Source: Acorus gramineus
Taxonomy: Eukaryota; Streptophyta; Magnoliopsida; Acorales; Acoraceae
Direction: 5' to 3'
Assembly: GCA_030737835.1 (NCBI GenBank)
Contig: JAUJYN010000018.1
Span: 1,116,001-1,180,000, forward strand
Length of the DNA stretch: 64,000 nt
Shown: positions 33,813 through 46,700 of the stretch, piece by piece
Numbering within the stretch: the stretch's first letter is position 1
How the letters are laid out: each line of letters opens with the position of its first letter
The notes under the pieces: generated by a model
Database searches by the model: none
The model's input: the letters and a program-made list of their open reading frames with translations, nothing else
Told to the model about the DNA's origin: nothing
Position numbers and translations under genes: made by a program

Positions 33813-34305
33813 GCTACTCCCAACTAGCCGCCCCCGCACCAGGCAGCTAAATCCAACTAGCCGGCCCTTCCCTAGCCCACCTCAGTCCCAATTCTCCTTT
33901 AGTCAAGTTCTCGAAGCAGAAGAGGATCCCTGTCTTCACCTCTGTGTACGGCATATCCGTGTCTCAGAGTGGAGACCCCACAAACTCCCCCACAAAGGCG
34001 ATCAAATCCGCCCTAAATTTTCCTGCCTTTTTTAGAAAAGCAGGTGGCGATCACAACAACCCTTGAATCCTCATGAGGACCTGTCGGTCGCCTCAGCCAG
34101 GAACGAAACCCCCCACCACCCCTTCCGAGAGACGATCCGACCGAGCCCGCCAAGGTGCAGCTCTCTAGATCCGAGCCTCCGAAGAACCCACACACACACA
34201 CCACCCCGGAGGACCAGGAGGAGGAAGAGAGGGAGGAAGGCTTTTCGGAGCATCCCCCCAACTAACCGCACCTCTTCCCCCATTTCCCAAAATCTGGTAC
34301 CAACA
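33813..34305 (+). mobile_element. D element probable LTR, right part
   Basis: Resumes after the B2 insertion with the duplicated GCTAC and the second half of a palindrome. It runs through C-rich leader-like sequence to GGTACCAACA at 34305, a possible LTR end (CA) three bases before a primer-site-like motif. An alternative LTR end lies near 34040, where GGTGGCGATCAC also occurs. Confidence 0.45.
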
Positions 34306-34308
34306 GCC

Positions 34309-34327
34309 TGGCGATCACGGTGGGACC
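34309..34327 (+). other. Possible tRNA-Arg-type primer binding site
   Basis: TGGCGATCACGGTGGGACC resembles the TGGCGAC...TGGGGAC primer sites of Tat/Ogre Gypsy elements. It is not an exact match that I can verify, and a second GGTGGCGATCAC lies at about 34044. Confidence 0.4.
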
Positions 34328-34467
34328 TCCCTCGTGAAAGACAACAAAAGGTAATCCTCTTCTGCTTCCTTCCGATAAACCTGACTAGAATGCCATCACC
34401 CCTCTAGGAAAGCTAAGATTCCCCACCCCTCAAGTCTGACCCTCCTCTACTTTGCATCACAACATCC

Positions 34468-34652
34468 TTTACTGCTTTAAGCCGCACACAGCTGCGCACC
34501 CCTTTTACTGCTTTAAGCCGCACACAGCTGCGCACCCCTTTACTGTTTTAAGCCACACACAGCTGCGCACCCCTTTACTGCTTTAAGCCACACACAATTG
34601 CGCACCCCTTTACTGCTTTAAGCCACACATAGCTGCGCACCCCTTTATTGCT
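34468..34652 (+). repeat. Tandem 36-bp repeat, five copies, in the D leader
   Basis: Units contain TTTACTGCTTTAAGCC and GCTGCGCACCCC, with small changes in later copies (CACACAATTG, CACATAGCTG). It lies between the primer-site-like motif and the gag start. Confidence 0.9.
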
Positions 34653-34708
34653 TTATTTACTGCTTTAATCTGCATTCATCTACACCTAGGCTTTTCCATA
34701 TTCACACC

Positions 34709-36567
34709 ATGGAGGCCTACACCTAGGAGAAAATAGTAGAGGAGAAAGACAACCAGGGAGACCAAACCGCCCAATTCCTCAGCCACCTAGAGGAGAGGAT
34801 GGCTACCCTAGGATACCAGTCGGTCGAGGACATGTTCAATGACCTCACCGACTATCACCAGGCCAAGACCTTGAAGCAGGAAACTCCTGTTAAGACCCCC
34901 AAGGCTTGCCCTACCCCCAATACACTACCAACACCCGACTTCTAAGTAAATACGAGTCCAAGCCTCTTTTCCTTTGCCCGACCTTCCCCCGCAAATCCAA
35001 TATTCCCAACCGCTTCTACCCCAAGCCCTTACCAGGCCACCTCCAACCCGGGACCACTAAACAGCCCTCCTAGGGGAGAAACGTTGGATGAAACCATCCA
35101 GAGAAACCTCTCCCAAAACTGTCCCTTCCATCCCCAAACACATGTCTCTGCACAACCTGAGACAGATCCCGTCAGTCCACCTATCAGAGGGATTTGAAAT
35201 CCTGAAATTTCACCGGTACAACGGTCGTGGAGACCCAGACGTTCATTTGACCACCTTTTATCTAGACGCCTGACCGTTTCTAGATAACCAACCTCTGCTA
35301 GTATTCCTCTTCCAAAAATCATTGGAAGGAGAAGCACTACAATGGTTCTCCACCCTCCCTATAGATCATTTGTCAAACTTCTCGGCTGTAAGCGAGAAGT
35401 TTCTAGGCCGCTACGGTTATCAGAGGATTAGGACCCCCTCTATTTCAGACTTGACCGTAGAAAGAATGAGGCCTAGGGAGGAATTTGAGCAGTACATGTC
35501 CAGGTGGCACACCCTCATCCACCAAACTGGACTGCAATTAACATAATGTCAAGAAATTGACATGATGTTGCAAAGCCTGAGTCTAGAGCTCCGTACGAGT
35601 CTTTTGTATGAAGATTGTACCACGTACCAGCTTCTAATTGACCGCCACAATAGGATTTCCCGTTGTGCAGCCCCAGCAGTCCAAACCCAGTCCCCACCTA
35701 TCAGCCATAGGGTTGGACAACCGCCGAGAAAGGCGCACACCCCCACAGTAGAGGGGATAATAGAAATTTTGGCACTCTACCCGAACAGAGAGTGAGTCCC
35801 TGATAGAGGACCAGCTCTGAGACAATATACACCCGGTTCGTTCAGATATATGCCTCTGCCTCGGCAAGCTACTTATCCAAACAACTTTTTTTCCTCTATT
35901 GGTACCCACTTCCGTGCCGTTACGACAAAGCCCGTTAACCCAGAATCCCACAGTCCAAAACCCTATAAACCAGATCCCAATACATATAGATCCTGTAAAA
36001 AATATTGAAAAACAAAAGCTAGAACCTATTATACAAGCCCTGATGGAAGAACTAGAAAACCTAAATGGCTATGCAATAGGAGCCACAAATCATGAAGAAT
36101 TACCTAGGATCATTCCAGGTGGTTTAATCCTTCCAGCACCTTCCCCAATGAACCCAAACCCTATCAGGCCCCTCACCCCATATATAGGACAAGTACCCGA
36201 GCCCATCACAATTTATCCCGTAAAGGGAGGTCACATCCGACCATTGGACCATTTCTCCCAGGCGCAACCTAATCAGACCAATGACATTAGGGCTAGAGCT
36301 CTTCTTACCTATCCCTCTGCTCCACCGAGGACGCAAGCCTTTGTTCCCCAACAAGTACCACAAAGGAAATACACCGCTATTCCGCCCCCATCGACCTATG
36401 AGTCTCCAGCACCCGAAATTATTGAATCTACAGAATGTCCCAAGCAGGACTCTGACGATGATGAAGAGTTTTTGGATGGAGAACTGTCGGAACTCTTTTA
36501 CCCTACTCCAATACAACCTAAACCCAACATCCAAGCCTTACAACCGATTGAATCTAAATACCCATTA
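34709..36567 (+). pseudogene. Tat/Ogre-like Gypsy gag, broken
   Basis: An ATG at 34709 opens MEAYT, then a stop. The retrotransposon Gag domain is clear further on at about 35140-35690: a GRGDPDVHL stretch, then LFQKSLEGEALQWFSTLP, then a RPREEFEQYMSRWH stretch, the pattern of Ty3/Gypsy Gag in the Tat group. Stops occur near 35271, 35544 and 35794. From 35899 a longer open frame (about 220 residues before the hAT element) is Pro-rich with an acidic DSDDDEEFLDGE patch, as in the region after Gag. Interrupted by the hAT insertion at 36576. Protease and pol are not in the window. Gypsy gag is well supported; the Tat assignment is moderate. Confidence 0.78.
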
Positions 36568-36575
36568 TCTCTACC

Positions 36576-37414
36576 TAGAGGTGTAAAACAGGCCATGCCG
36601 TGCCGGCCCGGCCCACTAGACAACCGGGCTAACGACCCGGCCCGGCTCATTTCATGTGACCATGCCGTGCCGGCACGGCACGGGCCGCAGGCGGTCGGCC
36701 CAGCACAGCCCTCCGTGCTAGCCCGCCGTGCCGCCGTGCCGCCGTGCCGTGCCGTGTTAGCCCGGCGGGCCAAACGGGCCGGGCCCATTGACGGGCCAAC
36801 GGGCCGGCCCATTTAAATGCCCATTTTTTAAATTTTTTAAAGTTCAATATTTAATTCCATGTTTAATTTACTAGTTCCTTTAAGTTAAAAAATAAAAAAA
36901 TATACATAAATCATTCATGAAAATTAAAAACTAAAAGGAATTAAGAATACAAATATTTGTTTTATTGAATATTGAATTTCTTGAGTACATGAACAATTGA
37001 ACATTAATTAAATAAATGATAAAATGAATAAAAAATACACAAATAGTACATTGATGAATAAAAATAAATTATACAATTCTTAAAAAATACATTGACAAAT
37101 ATAAAAAATTAATATAACATAAAATGTGAGTAATAATTGCATCACTATAGTTTTTAATACATCCCAACTAGGTTGGCATCTATTAAAACTATCAATCACT
37201 AGTTGGACTAGCCGTTGGTGGAGGTGGGACCCGCGGCACAAACCGTGCCGCGGGCCTAGCGGGCCGTGCCGGAAACGGCACACGGGTCGAGGGGCAGGTC
37301 CAGCCCGCATCGCCACCAAAACTGGCCGGCCCACGGCACGGCCCGTGCCGTGCCGTGCTGACACGGGCCCTTAGCTGGCCTTGCCGGGTCGGCCCGTCCT
37401 GCTTGACACCTCTA
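36576..37414. mobile_element. Non-autonomous hAT element, 839 bp
   Basis: Terminal inverted repeats TAGAGGTGTAAAACAGG (36576) and CCTGCTTGACACCTCTA (ending 37414) differ at two of 17 positions. The flanking 8-bp duplication TCTCTACC (36568-36575 and 37415-37422) is perfect. 8-bp duplications and TAG...CTA ends are typical of hAT transposons. Subterminal regions are dense in GCCGTGCC/GGCCCGG motifs and the core is AT-rich. There is no transposase, so it needs a partner in trans. It interrupts the D gag frame. Confidence 0.95.
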
Positions 37415-37422
37415 TCTCTACC

Positions 37423-38053
37423 TCCTCAACATCAAATCATGTCAATACCTGTCCAACCTACTTTGGTGGCCTATGATGACTCACATCTTGAATCATTAGA
37501 TTCTGATACTGATCCAGATCTGATTCAACCAATTATGCATATCCTTAAATCGGAACCACTCATATTTAAAAATGCACAATTTGAGGGAGCAGTCGAGCCA
37601 TCCCAATTGTCAGATCCACTCGACTTGCCATCCTATCTGCCTGAGGAGCTCTCTCCAGATTCCCCCGCCATATGCAAATCAACTATTATCCATAAGCACC
37701 TGATTGCACCAACTGATGAGTCTTTACCCCCACCATCATTAAGGCCTCAACATTATGGTGGACCATGCTCCCTTGCACCTGTTCAGTCTGTAGTCACCTT
37801 TGTGACTTACTTTTCCATATCCATATCTTTATTGACTGACCCCCCTTTAAGAAAAAATTCTCTTCCTGCTAAGGGTCTATGGAAGGTCAAGCTCCACTTA
37901 CATTTTTTACGGGATTTAGGCTTTGACATTCTGATAGATGCTATCAGAATAGACGCACAGCAGCAATGGTTAAGAAGGCATCAAATGCGCTTCAAGATAG
38001 AGGAGAACCGATACACAATCAATGATACATCAGATAATTCAAGTATCATTCCA
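37423..38053 (+). pseudogene. D element gag-pol region after the hAT insertion
   Basis: The frame continues (about 205 residues) with acidic stretches (ESLDSDTDPD) and a Pro/Ser-rich part, then RHQMRFKIEENRYTI near the end. I do not recognise a protease or reverse transcriptase. The sequence is cut at 38058 by a B2(-) LTR; the rest of D is not found to the right. The preceding bases CTGAA would be one copy of the target duplication. Confidence 0.55.
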
Positions 38054-38058
38054 CTGAA

Positions 38059-40749
38059 TGTCACACCCCAGGGCGGCCGTCCTCGAGACGTGGCAATAAT
38101 GAAATATCAGCTATCAATACTTGAGGTCAATAAAGACTCCAACAACAACACACAAGGTGGCAAAGCAAGGATAATGATAACTGACTGAAAAGCGAAAGCA
38201 TAATATATAAACAATGTCTGTAAACCAAAAACATTATTACAAACTCGAATACACAATCACTGTTCTGTGAGAGCCAAGTCTAGTCCAAATAAAATACAAC
38301 TTGTGCCACATGCACGATTTACAATACATAAAATGACTCTAGGACTGCTGACAGCCTCGCACTCGCCACCCGTCGGAAGAACGCCCCACGCCCATAAGAC
38401 CACGCCACAGGGAAGCTCCAGCTCCACGCCCAACACTGCCCCTGAAAAGAAACAGTATGCGAGGGGTGAGCTACAAGCTCAGTGAGTGGCTGGAAACCAA
38501 TCACCATACAACAGATTAATACTAGAACGAACCACGAATGGGTCACGCGGCGACGTGTCTTCACCTCATCCTCACCCTCACCCTTTACAGGTGACATAGG
38601 ACTTTTGGAGAGATTAGACTCCTCTACACCCTTGGTCCACCGGTAGCCCTTTCCCCGGGTAGTCACTACCTGGTATACTCCCACGATCAGTACGCTTCCG
38701 AACGCCTCGGTTGTACCTGCGGATGGGAGCCCTCTGTCACGACAGCTTTTCCAACGCTGGGAAGTTCCTACATCGGATCCAACGAAGGGGAGAACGATTC
38801 CACGCTCGCAATATCATTCGTTAGCCCTCTCCCAGGTAGCCTCTACCTGGTATACCCCCACGATCAGTACATCTTGCCGCATGCATCGATAGTACCTACA
38901 GGTGGGGGCCCTCTGTCAGGACAGCTACAACCTGGGCCGCTTCAACACGGACGACATTGGGAGGAAACACTCCATGTTTGCAAAGTGAACCCAATGGAAA
39001 AACAACTACACTCAATAATCACATATCGATGATAGGGAATACTATTGTACTCCCACATGGTTGCGTCACTCGAACACAAAGGGTTGCCTCTGCTCTCACG
39101 CAGAAATAATCACAAGGCATATAACCCAATAGGCGGTTCATATACACGCCTAGCACGGGTAGGCCTAGCTTAATGCCCCAACTACCGGCTTAACAAAACC
39201 GATAAGATAATGAATTCTCTTGAATTCCAAACGAGTGCATCGCTCGGATGCACGGGGCGATTACATCGCTAGCGCTCTAACTAATAAGGTACAACCCGAC
39301 AGCGGGTCATACCCACGCCTATTTCAGATAGGCCTATCAGTTTTAACATGCGCATATATATATCCAAGAGAATTATATCTAGCTATGTTCATGAACCATA
39401 TGCACAATCATCTAATAATTGACCATAAGGGTGACCCCTAACATGGATTTACATCATAAACAACAAATCATACAACATGCATACATGGTATGGCCCACTT
39501 AAACATGCGTACGTGGCCATTAATCATATAAGCACACAAGGCATAACTTAAGCATGCGTTGGATATCACCAACTTAAAAGAAAGGGTCAAGCGCGATCTC
39601 GCGCACTAACAGGTGCATGCCAATATTCCAAACGAACCCGAGTCGAGTAGGAAATCGCATCTACTTACTCAGTTCGTGCAGAGGGAGAGGGCGAGAGAGA
39701 TCATCATCTCAAGAAGTTGGTCATAGCTTTGCCCCATTAGCATGGGCGCAACAACTACACCACGCCCTTGAGTCTTATCGCAAGGGAATATTAGGCAGGT
39801 GCCCGTTATTAACCCAGACTTAATCATGCTGGATATTCCAATTAATATGGTGGGAGTAGTATTACAATACTACCTAAGGCATGCCATATTCTATACATCC
39901 ATACACATTACAGAAATACATGCCCATACTAGAGGGGCGCATGCAACACAATCATTCATACATGGATACAATACATGCAATATAAGCCTAGCATGCAAGA
40001 TATCTAACATATTATAGTTTGAGCATGGTCATACTACTTATCTACACAAGTAGTATAGCTAGGAATCCCCATCGATGCGCGACGCACGACTACGCGCGTC
40101 GAGAACATCTCGAGGGGGGGGGGATTGGATCAAACCACTCATCGCAACCCGGGTCATCGCGCATCGCGAGGCAGCACGCGAGCAGGCCGGGCGGGGCAGC
40201 ACGCATGTAGAGGGAGGCACGCACACGTGGGGCAGCACTCGGGTTGCACAGGCAGGGCAAGGCGCGCTGGGCACAGTCGCAGGGAACGTCGCAGGACGCA
40301 CTGGGCACAGTCGCTGGGCGCGCTGGGCACAGTCGCAGGGAACGTCGCAGGACGCACTAGGCACAGACGCAGGGCGCGCTTGGCACAGTCACAGGATGCG
40401 CTGGGCTCAGTCGCTGGGCGCGCTGGGCACAGTCGCAGGACGCCCTGGGCACAGACGCAGAGCACACCGGAGGGCACGCTGGGCACAGGCGCAGGACGAG
40501 CTGGGCACAGATGCAAAGCACGCCCGGCACAGACACAGGTGCTGGCAGGGCAGCAGGCAGGGCATGCTGGGCACAGCCGCTGGGCACACTGGGCACAGCT
40601 GCTGGGCATGAGTGCTGGTGCTGGCAGGGTAGCAGACAGAGCATGCTGGGCACTGGCAGCAGACACACGGGCAAGCCGAAACCCCAAGAGAAGGGAAAAG
40701 GGAAGGGGGAGGTGTGGTAGCTCGCAAGCACGCCCATGACCAGCTCGAC
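38059..40749 (-). mobile_element. Family B2 LTR, truncated
   Basis: Starts TGTCACACCCC (38059). It follows the B2 order to the GC-rich module and stops at about 40749, where another B LTR begins (TATCACGCCCC). A deletion near 38520-38530 removes about 280 bp compared with 41200-41480. It contains the uninterrupted GGTCATAGCTTTGCCCC site that is split by an A LTR at 28482. Confidence 0.8.
40141..40680 (-). repeat. GC-rich minisatellite of about 21-bp units
   Basis: Imperfect repeats around GCGCTGGGCACAGTCGCAGG, with variant units (CACAGACGCAG, CACAGCTGCTGGG). It lies at the same LTR position as the 62-bp minisatellite (32395) and the GCGTGCGT module (for example 16010-16330). Confidence 0.8.
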
Positions 40750-43700
40750 TATCACGCCCCAGGGCGGCCGTCCCCGAGACGTGGTAATAATAAATATCAG
40801 CTATCAATACCTAAGGTCAATAAAGACTCCAACAACAACACACAAGGTGGCAAAGCAAGGATAATGATAACTGACTGAAAAGCGAAAGCATAATATATAA
40901 ACAATGTCTGTAACCCAAAAACATTATTACAGACTCGAATACACAATCACTGTCCCGTGAGAGCCAAGTCTAGACCAAATAAAATACAACCTGTGCCACA
41001 TGCACGATTTACAATACATAAAATGACTCTAGGACTATTGACAGCCTCGCACTCGCCACCCGCTAGAAGAACGCTCCACGCCCATAAGACCACACCACAG
41101 GGAAGCTCCAACTCAACGCCCAACACTGCCCCTGAAAAGAAACAGTATGCGAGGGGTGAGCTACAAGCTCAGTGAGTGGCTGGAAACCAATCACCATACA
41201 ACAGTTCAATACTAAAAATATTTCCTTTCAAGGAAAAACATGGGTAGAAACCCATGGATAACAGGGTCACGCGGCGGCGCGACCAACCTCACCCTCACCC
41301 TCACCCCCGGAGGAAGACTCTTGGGACTTTAGGGGAGAGACCATACAGTTGATCGAAGAGACCCGGAATTACTGGTCTACACAACGCTACTGGATCATCT
41401 ACATCAGGATAACTGCCCAACGATGTCTTTGAACATCGATACGCAACCGGACCCAACACTTTGGGAACGGACGAACAACGAATGGGTCACGCGGCGACGT
41501 GTCTTCACCTCATCCTCACCCTCACTCCTGGAGAGAGACTCTTGGGACTTTTGGAAGAGACTTAGACTGCTCTACACCCTTGGTCCACCGGTAGCCCTTT
41601 CCCCGGGTAGTCACTACCTGGTATACTCCCACGATCAGTACGCTTTCGAATGCCTCGGTGGTACCTACGGATGGGAGCCCTCTGTCAGGACAGCTTTTCC
41701 AACACTGGGAAGTTCCTACATCGGATCCAACGAAGGGGAGAACGATTCCACGCTCGCAATATCATTCGTTAACCCTCTCCCGGGTAGCCTCTACCTGGTA
41801 CACTCCCACGATCAGTACGCCCCCGAACGCATCGGTGGTACCTACGGATGGGAGCCCTCTGTCAAGACAGCTACAACCCGGGCCTCTTCAACACGGACGA
41901 CATTGGGAGTAAACATTCCATGTTCGCAAAGCGAACCCATGGAAAGCAACTACTCTCGATAATCACATATCGATGAGAGCGAACACTATTGTACTCCCAC
42001 ACGGTTGCGTCGCTCGGACACAAGGGGGTTGCCTCTGCTCTCACGCAGAAATAATCCCAAGGCACATAACCCAACAGGCAGTTCATATACACGCCTAGCA
42101 CGGGTAGGCCTAGCCTAATGCCCCACTACCGGCTTAACAAAATCGATAAGATAATGAATTCTCCTGAATTCCAAATGAGTGCATCGCTCGGATGCACAGG
42201 GCGATTACATCGCTAGCGCTCTAACTAATAAGGTACAACCCGACAGCGGGTCATACCCACGCCTATTTCAGATAGGCCTATCAGTTTTTAACATGCGCAT
42301 ATAAATATATCCAGGAGAATTATATCTAGCTATGTGCATGAACCATATGCACAATCATCTAATAATTATAGGGACACTCCCTAACATGGATTTACATCAT
42401 AATAAATCATACAACATGCATACATGGTCATTAATCACATAAGCACATAAGGCCTAACTTAAGCATGCGTTGGATATCGCCAACTTAAAAGAAAGGGTCA
42501 AACACGATCTCGCGCACTAACAGGTGCATGCCAATATTCCAAACGAACCTGAGTCGAGTAGGAAATCGCATCTACTTACTCAGTTCGTTCAGAGGGAGAG
42601 GGCGAGAGAGATCATCATCTCATGAAGCTGGTCATAGCTTTGCCCCATTAACATGGGCGCAACAACTACACCACGCCCTCGAGTCTTATCGCAAGGGAAT
42701 ATTAGGCAGGTGCCCGTTATTAACCCAGACTTATTCATGCTGGATATTCCAATTAATATGGTGGGAGTAGTATTACAATACTACCTAAGGCATGCCATAT
42801 TCTATACATCCATACACATTACCAAAAATACATGCCCATACTAGAGGGGCTCATGCTACACAATCATTCATACATGAATACAATACATGTATATAAGCCT
42901 AGCATGCAAGATATCTACATATTATAGCTTAAGCATGGCCATACTACTTATCTACACAAGTAGTATAGCTAGGGGGCCCCATCGATGCGCGACGCGCGAC
43001 TACGCGCGTCGAGCGCATCCCGAGGGGGGGGATTGGATCGAACCACTCACCGCAACCCATGTCACGCCTCAGGGCGGCCGTCCCCGAGTCGTGGCAAAAA
43101 TAAATATCAGCTATCAATACCTGAGGTCAATAAGGACACCAACAACAATACACAAGGCGGCAAAGCAAGATAATGATAACTGACTGAAAAGTGGAAGCAT
43201 AATATATAACAATGTCTGTAAATCAAAAACATTATTACAAACCCGAATACACAATCAATGTCCTGTGAAAGCCATGTCTAGACCAAAGAAAATACAATCT
43301 GTGCCACATGCACGATTTACAAGGCATAAATGACTATAGGAATGCTGACAGCCTCGCACTCGCCACCCGCCGGCAGAACGCTCCACGCCCATAAGACCAC
43401 GCCACAGGAAAGCTCCAGCTCCACGCCCAACACTGCCCCTGAAAAGAAACAGTATGCGAGGGGTGAGCTACAAGCTCAGTGAGTGGCTGGAAACCAATCA
43501 CCATTCTACAGCTCAATACATAATCAATTTCCTTTCAAGGAAAACATGGGTGGAAACCCATGGATAACTGGGTCACGCGGCGGCGCGACCAACCTCACTC
43601 CCACCCTCACTCCCGGAGGGAGTCTTTTGGGACTTATGGGGAGAGACCATACCGTCGGTCGAAGAGACCCGGATTTACTGGTCTAGAGACCATACCGTCG

Positions 43701-46700
43701 GTTGGAGAGACCCGGATTTACTGGTCTACTCAACAGTACTGGATCATCTACATCTAGACAATCGCCCAACGATGTCCTTCAACATCGATCACGAGACCGG
43801 ACCCAACAACTATGGGAACGGTCGAACAACGAATGGGTCACGAGGCGACGTGTCTTCGCCTCATCCACACCCTCACTCCTAAAAGGAGACATCTTGGGAC
43901 TTTGGGAAGAGACTTAGACTACTCTACACCCCTGGTCCACCCGGTAGCCTCTCCCACCCTCGTGGCCTCCGCCTAGTCCTCTGACAGGTATAGCCAACAC
44001 CGGGGAGTTCCTACATCGGATCCAACGAAGGGGAGAACGATTCCACGCTCGCGACATCATTCATTAACCCTCTCCCGGGTAGTATCTACAACCCGATCTC
44101 CTCAACTCACCGCTCTACACCCTTGGTCCGCCAGTAGCCCTTTCCCACCCTCGTGGCCTCCACCTAGTCCACTCCCACCATCCGTACTGTCTGACACATC
44201 GGAGGTACCTACGGACGGGAGCCCTCTGTCAGGTACAGCCAACGCTGGGGAGTTCCTACATCGGATCCAACGAAGGGGAGAACGATCCCATGTTCGCAAA
44301 GAGAAACCCAAAGGAAAACAACCACTCTTGATACTCGCTTATCGAGATATCACACACATGCATAACAACAACCAACACACTCATATTAACCTTAAAGTAG
44401 TCATAGTCCCCAAACGGGAGTAACTACACAAGCTAGTGGGGGAGTAACTACACAAGCTAGTGGGTCGTAACATCGCCGACCCACCCCACCCTCACCCTCA
44501 CCCCTTTAGGGGGTGACATGGGCCTTTTGGGACTGACTAGACTGCTATTCACCCTTGGTCCACCGGGAGCACATCCCCGCTCCGTAGCTTACCTGGTATA
44601 CTCCCACGATCAGCACTGTTCGAACACATCAGAGGTACCTACAGATGGGAGCCCTCTATCAGGATAGCCTGTCTAACGCCGGGGAGTCCCTACACGGATC
44701 CGACGAAGGGAAGAGAACAGCCTACTCACACGCATGCGATCCTCTTGGATCCGTCGACAACGCTTCCTAACATTTCTAATGTCATGAATTCACAAGAATT
44801 CCTCGAGGGCACATAACTAAGATGCGGGGAACCATATATTATAACCACAAGGTTATAATATTCTCTAAGGCATGCTTACAACAATATAATCACATAATCC
44901 CATCTTGATTTAAATAAATTAAACTAAATGGGAACATGCATAGGTCGAGGCTTTCCTAGCATGAAACATGGTGTCAGGATGCATTTCCCTAGCATACAAG
45001 ATCTAAGGTGGCATGGATATATCATATTAATCATGCATGGTATCTACATATTTTAGCTAGGGTCCCCATCGATGCGCGACGCGCGTCTATGCGGGTCGAG
45101 CGCATCCCTAGAGAGCGGGGGGGGGGGGGGGGGGGGGTTGGAATCAAACCACTCACCTTACAACCCGGGACCTCGCGCATCCCATCCGACGAGATCTGCA
45201 AGGTAGGGGCATCCAACTGGTGAGAAACAACACAATTTACACATAGAAATCATTAGAAATACCCCATACTCGGACAAGCATGCATACGGGCTCGCACGCA
45301 TGCGAGCACGCACGTACACATGCGAGTCCGAGTGCCCCGACACCTACCCGAACCCTCGGGCAGCCACACGCATGGCCCCCCGCACGCGCACGCACGAATG
45401 CGCACGCACGCACGCACCCCAGCACCATCGGCGCACTGCCGCGCGCCTGCCCACGCGCCTAGACGCGCTGCCGCACGCTCGCACACGCTCGCGCGTGCCC
45501 GCGCGCACTGCGCGTCCAGCCCTCGCGCCCTCGCGCAGCACCCCGCGCACTGCGCCCCCCGCGCAGCACCCTGCTCGCACGCCCCAGCACGCGCACGCAC
45601 ACGCGCGTGAGCACTGGTCCCAAGCCCCGCGCCCAGGCGCATGCCTAGGCGCACTGCCCCGCGCGCGCGCACGCTCGCGTGCACTCCCGTGCGCACCCCT
45701 GCTCGGGCCAGCTCCCGCGCGCCCACTCTGCGCGCACCCACGCACTCGCGCGCACGCGCCCGCCAGCGCCTGCCAGCGCCCGCCTGCGCGCGCACGGGCG
45801 CAGACTGCCTCCAACGTGTGCACACCTCGCCCTAACCCCTTTTTAACCCTCCCCAACCCCTCACACACACCCTAACCCATATGCATAGCATGCAAGACTT
45901 CCCCAACAGCCCCTTAAGCCATGAAAACCAAGAAAAGAAGAGGAAGAGCTCACCTTGGGAGGGGAAATGACAGGGGGAGGTGCGGGGGCCCTCGACGCAC
46001 CCGCGACCACCTCAACCACCACCACCAGCCCTCCTCAGCCCTCCTATGGCTGCAAATCTGGGGGGTGGAATCAATGTAAAGGTGCTTGAGAGAGAGGAGA
46101 ACAAATAACAACAACAACACAACACATGAACAACCCTCACCATTTCTTTCTCCTCCACCTTCTCTTTGGGGAATTTAATCAAACACTTGGGGGGCTTTGT
46201 GTGTGAAAGAGAGAAAGGAGCTCAAGATGTAGGCGTGGAAGTGAGAGGGAGAGAGAGAGAGAGGAGATATGTGTTGCACACAAATATCTAAAAAGGAGGG
46301 AAATGACCTAGTCACCCTTTGACCAGAAATTCTGCGCATGCTTCACTGGAACAGCCATAACTTTTTCGATGTAGCTCCGAATTGCACAATTCCAAGTCCG
46401 TTGGAAAGCCAAGAAGATTATCTACAACTTTCATGTTCATGCCAAGATCAAATAATCTCTCCAGCTATTCCTACATGAGAGATAAACATAGAGCAGGGCT
46501 GCTGCCAGAATTTCCCTCCTCGGGGTATACTTGGAAAAATACCCATAACTTTTACTACAAGAATCCAGTTGATCTAATTCCACTTCTGTGCGAAAGCTAA
46601 CTCAAAACTGGACATCTCATAATAAAATCATATTTAAACCTCTTCATCTTGGATTTTAACAAAATCAAATCCAAATACCAAATCAGGAATACATAACTTC

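Noticed and set aside
35899..36816. Whole 305-codon frame as one protein
   Set aside because: The last 80 or so codons read into the hAT element (from 36576) and are not part of the retroelement protein.
37355..38188. 277-codon frame as one protein
   Set aside because: It starts inside the hAT element and ends inside a B LTR (from 38059); only 37423-38053 belongs to the D element.
45117..45137. Run of 21 G as a functional signal
   Set aside because: Other B copies have 7-13 at the same place; it is a slippage-prone homopolymer and its length may also be a sequencing error.
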